DNA of 7,549 bases from an uncultured Muribaculaceae bacterium (lineage in GTDB: Bacteria; Bacteroidota; Bacteroidia; Bacteroidales; Muribaculaceae). The DNA is taken from assembly GCA_910584185.1 (NCBI GenBank), contig CAJTYC010000097.1, positions 1-7,549 of the forward strand. The letters are read 5' to 3'. How positions within the stretch are numbered: position 1 is the first letter of the stretch; the number at the start of each line of letters is the position of its first letter. Positions 1-4,702 of this stretch are shown here, piece by piece. The notes beneath the pieces are model-generated. The model did not search any database and had not been told where the DNA came from. It saw only the letters and a list, made by a program, of their open reading frames with translations. A program made the position numbers and the translations under genes.

Positions 1-13
1 CAGCAAAGGTATA

Positions 14-25
14 TTAAGCGCTTAA
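14..25. other. 12-bp perfect palindrome
   Basis: TTAAGCGCTTAA reads the same on both strands. It lies downstream of the last gene of the minus-strand operon, in a 110-bp stretch with no gene that I can support. It could be an operator for something beyond the left edge, but nothing in the window tests that. A single 12-bp palindrome in AT-rich DNA may also be chance. Confidence 0.3.
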
Positions 26-62
26 AATTGCCTCGCGGAGTTTGGGCCGTTTACCGACATTG

Positions 63-102
63 TGTCAAGATGACAATTTGTCATGATGTCATGATGTCGT
101 CT
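63..102. repeat. 8-bp tandem array, five degenerate units
   Basis: Five units of exactly 8 bp start at 63, 71, 79, 87 and 95: TGTCAAGA, TGACAATT, TGTCATGA, TGTCATGA and TGTCGTCT. The second and third units also form an inverted repeat (ATGACAA, T, TTGTCAT at 70-84). The array sits directly behind the stop codon of the minus-strand gene at 111-794, so it falls in the 3' untranslated part of that transcript. There is no T-run after the inverted repeat on either strand, so I do not call it a terminator. The same TGACA-with-8-bp-period pattern recurs in the leader at 6607-6654. Confidence 0.6.
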
Positions 103-110
103 TATCGTCT

Positions 111-794
111 TTACTTCAGCACAATCTTCTTTGTCTTGCAGTTGAGCTGGCAGAGGTAGACTCCTGTGGGGAGGTTGGAAGTTGAGATAGTGCCGGTACC
201 GTTGATTTTGGTGGCGAGCACCTTGCGGCCTGTAAGACTGTAGATAGTCAATGTGGCAGGAGACTCAACTGCGTATGCTATGCCACCATCAATTGCAGCG
301 AAATCGCTTGTGAGAGCAACTCCCTTGACTGCGCCTGTGCCGGGGTTTACAGTGATTGTGAATGATTTCTTTGTGTTCTCCTTGTCGTTGGTATAGTAGG
401 CAGTGAAAGTGCTTATGTAGGTCGGAATATCTTTCACGTTGTCTGCATTGCCAAACATATGGTATTGCAGGTCGAGTTTTTGGTTGGACTGAACATTGAG
501 AGAGAGTGTTATGTCGGTGTCTTTGACACATGAGCCTATGCAGACTTGCACCTCATGGTTGCTTGCCACATTGACCTCTACCTGACCCACGAGGTCTGCG
601 TGCAGATAGAGCTTCGGCTGGATGTTATATTCCACATAGTCGCCAAAGTCATCCACATCGCCGGCCTGGAGATCGTAGCTCACCTTGCCATTGTTTTCGA
701 TAGCGTTGTTGCCGAGGTAAAAAGTCAGTTCCTTGGCACTTGAGGCAGATGCGCAGATTAATGCCGCTGCCAATGATAAGTAAAATTTTTTCAT
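111..794 (-). CDS. small secreted protein with Por/T9SS-type C-terminal domain
   Basis: This is a 227-residue exported protein and the last gene of the four-gene minus-strand operon. Residues 1-20 are a clear Sec signal peptide: lysines at 2-3, a hydrophobic core, and ASSA before Lys21. The middle part (about 21-160) is beta-rich and I do not recognise its family; it holds a CIGSC pair at Cys85/Cys89. Residues about 165-227 resemble the type A sorting domain of the type IX secretion system: a TLTIYSLTGRKV strand (181-192), then LPTGVYLCQL (208-217) and a lysine-rich KTKKIVLK end. That suggests surface delivery or secretion if the host has a T9SS; many gut Bacteroidales keep such domains without a proven T9SS. 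A second CxxxC pair (Cys215/Cys219) lies inside this domain, which is unusual. The start follows a 102-bp gap after the Omp28-type gene. Function of the mature protein is unknown. Confidence 0.85.
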   Translation of the reverse strand: MKKFYLSLAAALICASASSAKELTFYLGNNAIENNGKVSYDLQAGDVDDFGDYVEYNIQPKLYLHADLVGQVEVNVASNHEVQVCIGSCVKDTDITLSLNVQSNQKLDLQYHMFGNADNVKDIPTYISTFTAYYTNDKENTKKSFTITVNPGTGAVKGVALTSDFAAIDGGIAYAVESPATLTIYSLTGRKVLATKINGTGTISTSNLPTGVYLCQLNCKTKKIVLK

Positions 795-816
795 ATTCTT
801 CGGTTTTATTTATTTG

Positions 817-860
817 TTGTCGTCGCCGGAGGCTCCTCCCTCCCGGTGGCTTCGCGACGG
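817..860 (+). repeat. GC-rich interspersed repeat, copy 1
   Basis: This 44-bp segment matches 7489-7532 at 42 of 44 positions in the same orientation. It begins TTGTCGTCGCCGGAGG and ends GGCTTCGCGACGG. It contains small internal inverted elements (GGAG-G-CTCC) and overlaps the long hairpin at 847-882. It lies between the last two genes of the minus-strand operon, in a 102-bp gap, so it is probably transcribed. It resembles a REP-type intergenic element rather than an insertion sequence, since there is no reading frame associated with it. Confidence 0.75.
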
Positions 861-882
861 CTTTTGCGACGTCGCGAAGCCA
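847..882. repeat. 13-bp perfect inverted repeat within operon gap
   Basis: TGGCTTCGCGACG at 847-859 pairs perfectly with CGTCGCGAAGCCA at 870-882 across a 10-nt spacer. In the minus-strand mRNA this would be a very stable hairpin 14 nt past the stop codon of the Omp28-type gene. There is no T-run behind it in the minus direction, so it is not a canonical intrinsic terminator. A role as an RNA processing or stability element between the two genes is possible. Confidence 0.65.
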
Positions 883-896
883 TTATTCATTATTAA

Positions 897-1718
897 TTAT
901 TCATTTTCAGTTGTGCTGACATCAGTCAGCACAGTCTGGTGCACCCCTTCCTTATCGGATATAAAGGCCACCACAGAGAGGTTGGCCGGATTCCAGCGCT
1001 CCTGGTCGTTGTAGCGCAGGGGCACCGTGTATGAGGCAGTCTTGTGGATACCGTTGGTCAGGGCCATCGGGTCGCCGTTCTGCGCTGTGGCGCAGGCGCG
1101 GAACACGTGGTTGTGTACATACTCGCGGTTGTACTTGCCCGACTCGTCAATCTGACGGGCCACAATGCCATCTTCGAGCACCCATACATTGAGCGAAGCG
1201 TCTATGTCGGCTTGCGGCTCTATGGCGAGGTCGATCTTTATGTCGTCGCCCTCAATTCGGGCGTCCACCTCTATGTTAACGTCGGTGGGGCGGTTTAGTT
1301 CTTCGTCGATATAGGCAGCCCATTCGTCACGGCCGAGCACTCCGCTGCGACGGTCTATCACGCCCGAAGGCCAGGCATCTATACCATATGCGTCATTGTA
1401 GGCTTGACCCTCATCAGTGCCGAGGGCCACCTGGTTGCGGTCGAAACGGGTAGTGCTCTTGTGGAGAGACATGCCACCGCCATGTATGCTTACAGCCACA
1501 ACTGAGCCAGGATACTGTTCCTGCAGCTGCTCTATTATGCGGTGCGCGTCAGGGCAGTTGTTGCACCTCTGGCCGGTGAAGTCCTCGAGGAGCACTACGC
1601 GCTGCGGCTCCACACGGTCGATCGGCACATAGCGCTCTGTCTCATCTATATTGTCGCATGAGGCCATGGCAAGAAGCGCCGTGGCCGGAATCAGGATTTT
1701 CTTTAGTATACTTGTCAT
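897..1718 (-). CDS. Omp28-related thioredoxin-fold lipoprotein
   Basis: This is a 273-residue lipoprotein, third in the operon. The N-terminus is a lipoprotein signal with the lipobox LLAMASC, so Cys21 should be lipidated and retained. An acidic stretch after the cysteine (DNIDETE) could act as a surface-export signal, but this is less clear than in the lipoprotein at 4703. A thioredoxin-like start follows: VVLLEDFTGQRCNNCPDA (41-58) with the CxxC pair Cys52/Cys55, then a VVAVSIHGGG strand (73-82). A cis-proline-like AWPSGVID segment lies at 115-122. This arrangement is typical of the Omp28-related outer-membrane proteins of Bacteroidetes. The C-terminal half (about 145-273) looks like a beta-sandwich and holds a further cysteine, Cys209. 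The exact biochemical role of the family is not established; a thiol-disulfide role is inferred from the CxxC and from the TlpA-like gene in the same operon. Confidence 0.88.
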   Translation of the reverse strand: MTSILKKILIPATALLAMASCDNIDETERYVPIDRVEPQRVVLLEDFTGQRCNNCPDAHRIIEQLQEQYPGSVVAVSIHGGGMSLHKSTTRFDRNQVALGTDEGQAYNDAYGIDAWPSGVIDRRSGVLGRDEWAAYIDEELNRPTDVNIEVDARIEGDDIKIDLAIEPQADIDASLNVWVLEDGIVARQIDESGKYNREYVHNHVFRACATAQNGDPMALTNGIHKTASYTVPLRYNDQERWNPANLSVVAFISDKEGVHQTVLTDVSTTENE

Positions 1719-1764
1719 AACTGTTTGATTATTATTAGGCTGGTTGGTTTAATAGGTATGATAG

Positions 1765-1800
1765 GTCTGACGTGTCTGACGTGTCTGACAAGTCTGACGA
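1765..1800. repeat. 9-bp tandem array, four units
   Basis: Four contiguous 9-bp units are present: GTCTGACGT twice, then GTCTGACAA and GTCTGACGA. The array fills part of the 93-bp gap between the DUF6029-type and Omp28-type genes and is not coding. Read on the mRNA strand the core is GTCAGAC. Such short arrays change copy number by slippage, so it may alter the spacing between the two genes. Confidence 0.75.
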
Positions 1801-1811
1801 CCCTATTGGGC

Positions 1812-3479
1812 TTAGAAGTAATAGGAGTAGCTGACCTGGAAGCCATGATATGCCGGCACCTTGCGGCATACGCCGCCCGAGCAGTTGAAGCCCTCGCGCG
1901 TGCGTCCGTAGCTCAGCATGAGCTGGTTGGCGCGGTAGTTGCCGGTTATGCCGGCCATGTAGTAGTGTGTGCCCGTGCCGCCGCAGTTCCATGTGTCGCT
2001 GACGCTGAACATCAGGTAGGGCAACACCGTGAGCTCAAGCTGGCCGTAGGCCCAGTCTTTCTGGTCCTGGCGCGTCTGGAGATACTGGAGCTCGGCGCGG
2101 AGCGTGAGCTTCTTGTTGAATTTATACTTGCCGTCGAGCACGAAGATGTTGCTGTGCACGTTCCCTCCGTGGCCCTCCACGGCTGTCTTGTTGTAGAGCT
2201 GGTTCATATACATGAACGAGAGCTGGAAGGCCGATGTGATTTTTTTCTCGATCTGCACGTTGAAGTCGTGGTAGTAATTCTCGCCCATGCCAAAGAATGA
2301 GGAGGTGTAACCGTCGGTGCCCCATATGGTGCCATTAGGTCCGAGTTTGTGGGGCGGCTTGCGGTCGAGTCCGCGTATGTAGGTGGCATTGAGATATATC
2401 TTGGTGCCATACTTGCCGCCAAGCGGTGTCTTGCGCTTGAAGGTGTAAGAGAAAGCCCCCTGGAATGCCCACTCGCCGTCGGCTGCCTGTGTGGCGAACG
2501 GATAGAGCGAGGCGAGGGCGTAGGTGTGCTGATAGGCAAATGCCGGCAGGTTGTTGATCATGGCCGATGTGCCATCCATCTCACGCTGTGAGCGGAATGA
2601 CATGTTCTCGCTTCGCTTCACCTGCACCAACGCGCTGAGTCCGGTCTTGGAGAAAGATCCGGAAAGCATATAGGCTGTCCCGGTGCCGAATGTGTAGTTA
2701 TTGTCGAAACTCGGGTCCTGACCTTTCCATGCAAACTCACCGAGCACTGAGAAGGCTCCCTTGTTGAAGCGGGAGCGGGCATCCACTGCATTGACAAACT
2801 TGGGGAGGCGCACGCCGAAGTCGGTGCCGGTGATTTTCTTGACCTTCTCATCCTCATGCTTAAGCACGTATGAGCCACCTATCATCCATGTTGCATTGTG
2901 CTTACGCAGAGCCTTAATATAGTCTTCCATATAAAGCTCGAGGTCGGCTCCATATACCTGCGAATGTTTCGACCAGTCCCAATAGCGGCGTTGCACACCC
3001 CCGAGCAGCGTGAACCGCATGCCGTTGATGGAGTTGATTTTCAGACGCCCTCCTCGCAACGAGTTGTCTATGCCCAGGCTGCGCTCCTCATAAGTGCGGA
3101 GTATGAAACCGCTGCCAAACTGCTCGTAGAAGTCACCGGCAGTAAGCTCTATACCCTTGAACTTTCCCTTGACATATACATTAGGTATGCCCCAACCGGC
3201 AAAATCTTTCTCATAGCCGGGCAGAGGCCACTTCATGAACTCGAAGCGGAAGCCGGCGTCGACATACTTGCTCACGAGGCCGAAGTCAGCATAAGTGTTA
3301 AACAGAATCTTCTCGTCTACAGGCTCAGCATTGATGGCCTTGTCGTTTTCGGGAAAGAGGAAAGAGGTCTGTACACTACCATGTATCGCGACACCATCCT
3401 TGATGTCGATGGCCGAGGCGGAGAGCGCAATCACCGATGCTGCTGCAGCGCATGAGAGGCGTTTGAAAATATGACTCAT
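1812..3479 (-). CDS. DUF6029-type outer-membrane beta-barrel protein
   Basis: This 555-residue protein is the second gene of the operon. Residues 1-23 are a Sec signal peptide ending ASA before Ile24. The rest alternates polar and aromatic residues in long strands and ends in VSYSYYF with a terminal phenylalanine, as expected for a barrel folded by the BAM machinery. Segments GDFYEQFGSG (115-124), LRTYEERSLG (127-136) and SLRGGRL (140-146) are the ones I recall as conserved in the DUF6029 family of Bacteroidetes. Near the C-terminus, NCSGGVC (532-538) gives the pair Cys533/Cys538, with a third cysteine at 499. No transporter or enzyme activity can be read from it. It begins 75 bp after the TlpA-like gene and its start codon is preceded by no promoter, so it depends on the promoter at 4080-4110. 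Confidence 0.85.
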   Translation of the reverse strand: MSHIFKRLSCAAAASVIALSASAIDIKDGVAIHGSVQTSFLFPENDKAINAEPVDEKILFNTYADFGLVSKYVDAGFRFEFMKWPLPGYEKDFAGWGIPNVYVKGKFKGIELTAGDFYEQFGSGFILRTYEERSLGIDNSLRGGRLKINSINGMRFTLLGGVQRRYWDWSKHSQVYGADLELYMEDYIKALRKHNATWMIGGSYVLKHEDEKVKKITGTDFGVRLPKFVNAVDARSRFNKGAFSVLGEFAWKGQDPSFDNNYTFGTGTAYMLSGSFSKTGLSALVQVKRSENMSFRSQREMDGTSAMINNLPAFAYQHTYALASLYPFATQAADGEWAFQGAFSYTFKRKTPLGGKYGTKIYLNATYIRGLDRKPPHKLGPNGTIWGTDGYTSSFFGMGENYYHDFNVQIEKKITSAFQLSFMYMNQLYNKTAVEGHGGNVHSNIFVLDGKYKFNKKLTLRAELQYLQTRQDQKDWAYGQLELTVLPYLMFSVSDTWNCGGTGTHYYMAGITGNYRANQLMLSYGRTREGFNCSGGVCRKVPAYHGFQVSYSYYF

Positions 3480-3554
3480 TTTGTTAGGTCAGAGGTATGA
3501 GATATGGGTTATGTGGTGTGAGGGGAGGTAGGACGTTGCTCCTTGAAGCTGCTG

Positions 3555-4049
3555 TTATTGCTTGGATACCTGCCGTATCTTCTCGATTATGTGGTCTTCG
3601 GAACCCTCGGTATAGCCGGAGCGGTTCTCCACAATGTTGCCCTCGCCGTCGATGATAAACACGTGCGGTACCATCTGTATGCCCATGGAGCGCATAAGGT
3701 CGCTGTTGGTGTCGAGCAGCACTTCATACTCCCATCCCTGTCCATCTACAAGCGGACGGACTTTGCTTGCGTTCTGAGCCTCATCTACTGAGATTGCAAT
3801 CAGCTTCATGCCGGTCTCTTCCTGCCAGTCGGGGTAAACTTCGGCTATGGCTTTGAGCTCGCGAAGGCAAGGCTTGCACCATGTGGCGAAGAAGCTGACC
3901 ACGAAGGGTTTGCCATCGTTTGAGAGAGTGGCGGCATCTACAGGTTTGCCATCAAGCGTCTTTAGCTGCACTGAGGGGAACTGGGCCGAGGCCAAGGTGG
4001 CTATGCCGAGCATTATTGCTACCGATAGAGCGCGAAATAGTTGTTTCAT
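3555..4049 (-). CDS. TlpA-family periplasmic thiol-disulfide oxidoreductase
   Basis: This is the first gene of the minus-strand operon: 164 residues from the chosen start. It has a Sec signal peptide (MKQLFRALSVAIML onward, cleavage after ASA at residue 22) and no lipobox, so it should be soluble in the periplasm. The thioredoxin-like domain shows FFATWCKPC with the catalytic pair Cys58/Cys61, the AISVDE strand (85-90), and a cis-proline loop MVPHVFIID with Pro128. The WCKPC site is characteristic of TlpA/ResA-like reductases that reduce disulfides in exported proteins. An in-frame ATG 21 nt upstream (at 4070) would add MNNQHSD. I prefer 4049 because the promoter places transcription start at about 4070-4075, which would leave the upstream ATG almost leaderless, and because the signal peptide looks normal from 4049. 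Its partners are probably the cysteine-containing products of the genes behind it; that is inferred. Confidence 0.92.
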   Translation of the reverse strand: MKQLFRALSVAIMLGIATLASAQFPSVQLKTLDGKPVDAATLSNDGKPFVVSFFATWCKPCLRELKAIAEVYPDWQEETGMKLIAISVDEAQNASKVRPLVDGQGWEYEVLLDTNSDLMRSMGIQMVPHVFIIDGEGNIVENRSGYTEGSEDHIIEKIRQVSKQ

Positions 4050-4079
4050 ATCAGAATGCTGATTATTCATTAATAATTA

Positions 4080-4110
4080 CAAAAGTATAAAAATAATTTT
4101 GCTTTTGCAA
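4080..4110 (-). promoter_or_regulatory. Bacteroidetes-type promoter of the tlpA-like operon
   Basis: On the minus strand the -7 element TACTTTTG (4080-4087) fits TAnnTTTG exactly. A TTG of the -33 element (4108-4110) lies 20 nt upstream of it. This is the only such pair seen ahead of the four minus-strand genes. It puts the transcription start close to 4070-4075 and favours the downstream start codon at 4049. Confidence 0.75.
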
Positions 4111-4172
4111 TTTATTATTTATTGTTTTGAGGCTTTAGCTTGTTGGTTGTAGAAATTGCGTTAGAGACGTTG

Positions 4173-4214
4173 CATCGCGAACCGGGGAGGAGGGGGCGCT
4201 CCCGACGACGACCA
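4173..4214 (-). repeat. diverged inverted copy of the GC-rich repeat
   Basis: Read on the minus strand this segment has the same order of blocks as the repeat at 817-860: GTCGTCG, a GGAG-type block, CTCCCCGG, then TTCGCGA. The centre differs by several substitutions and small gaps, so the relationship is one of architecture rather than close identity. Next to it, TTAGAGACGTTGCAT (4161-4175) resembles half of a common Bacteroidales intergenic palindrome as I remember it. It sits in the divergent intergenic region and is not coding. Confidence 0.45.
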
Positions 4215-4254
4215 CAAAGAAAAAGACCATAAAGAAAAAGACCATAAGAAAATG
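4210..4254. repeat. 15-bp tandem array, three units
   Basis: Three 15-bp units follow each other: GACCACAAAGAAAAA, GACCATAAAGAAAAA and GACCATAAGAAAATG. The array ends 18 bp upstream of the -33 element of the promoter at 4273-4304. A-rich upstream sequence can strengthen a promoter, and unit number could vary by slippage, but neither effect is shown here. Confidence 0.7.
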
Positions 4255-4272
4255 TTAATATGGTGAGTGAGA

Positions 4273-4304
4273 TTTGTAAGTATGCGAGATAATTACTAAA
4301 TTTG
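4273..4304 (+). promoter_or_regulatory. Bacteroidetes-type promoter of the structured RNA
   Basis: TTTG at 4273-4276, a 20-nt spacer, and TAAATTTG at 4297-4304 match the primary-sigma consensus of Bacteroidetes without a mismatch. Transcription should begin near 4310. It drives the structured RNA at 4311-4646 and is the nearest promoter ahead of the lipoprotein gene at 4703. Confidence 0.8.
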
Positions 4305-4310
4305 CGCAGT

Positions 4311-4646
4311 GTCGGGCTGTAAAAGCCCGGCCGGTGGGCATGAGGCCCATCATCATGCAGCCTGAACAGACCGGTTAGCGACCGGCAGGGAGGGTGACAG
4401 AAATAAGAAAAAGGCGTTAAATCCAACGCTGTCTTCCACATCAGAAACTTCGCAACTTTCTAATCAACCGGAAGATAGTGCAGCGGAGCCCCTTTGTGTT
4501 TCCATACGTTGGAAGCGCAAGGGGTGACGTCCAGGGTAGATTGTATTATCTAACGTGGGCTGACCGGCTGCTTATCCAGGTTTGATGGGCAATGCGAAGG
4601 CCTCTGATGTGGGATAAGCAGGAAAGTGCTGCCCACGTCTTTTTTA
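4311..4646 (+). ncRNA. unassigned structured RNA or regulatory leader
   Basis: This stretch of about 335 nt is bounded by a consensus promoter and a hairpin followed by six T. It folds by eye into many local helices: CGGGCT/AGCCCG (4313-4329), TGGGC/GCCCA (4335-4349), CCGGT/ACCGG (4371-4385), GACAG/CTGTC (4396-4433), and a long arm (4489-4524) with a single bulge and G-U pairs. Smaller helices follow at TAGAT/ATCTA (4537-4552). A two-part closing stem spans 4553-4638. No open frame in it looks like a protein. I compared it from memory with RNase P, tmRNA, 6S, SRP RNA and with the cobalamin, TPP, FMN, SAM, glycine and c-di-GMP riboswitches; the signature segments of each are missing. The lipoprotein start lies 57 bp after the T-run with no promoter between, so a leader that controls read-through is plausible. 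A free-standing RNA is the alternative. Confidence 0.55.
4553..4646 (+). terminator. two-storey terminator at the end of the structured RNA
   Basis: ACGTGGGC (4553-4560) pairs with GCCCACGT (4631-4638), and inside it CTGCTTATCC (4568-4577) pairs with GGATAAGCAG (4612-4621). The outer stem is followed by TCTTTTTT. The stem is unusually long-range for an intrinsic terminator, because 70 nt separate the two outer arms. This makes it a good candidate for a conditional structure. Confidence 0.65.
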
Positions 4647-4702
4647 TATCCATATATGAACTAACCAGCTTCGCGGGCGGCCGGGGCAACAATGAATTTT
4701 CT

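Noticed and set aside
4..11. Minus-strand TACCTTTG as a -7 promoter element
   Set aside because: It fits TAnnTTTG, but there is no TTTG or TTG at the 20-nt spacing.
70..84. Terminator for the minus-strand operon
   Set aside because: ATGACAA/TTGTCAT is an inverted repeat with a 1-nt centre, has no T-run behind it, and is explained by the 8-bp array.
1725..2300. Plus-strand frame of 191 codons
   Set aside because: It is antisense to the DUF6029-type gene and begins in the 9-bp array; composition is that of a mirror frame of a high-GC3 gene.
2898..3455. Plus-strand frame of 185 codons
   Set aside because: Entirely antisense to the signal peptide and first half of the DUF6029-type barrel, with no promoter and no domain.
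4115..4441. Minus-strand frame of 108 codons in the divergent intergenic region
   Set aside because: It lies across the 15-bp array, a promoter and the structured RNA; the apparent SYGLFLYGLFL repeat is just the tandem array translated.
4311..4646. Cobalamin or FMN riboswitch
   Set aside because: Fragments such as CCTGAACAGACC and GGCAGGGAGGGTGA look similar at first, but the B12-box and the remaining conserved FMN segments are absent.
4592..4702. Upstream extension of the lipoprotein gene to ATG 4592
   Set aside because: The extra 37 residues would be read from the terminator hairpin and would bury the lipoprotein signal peptide internally.
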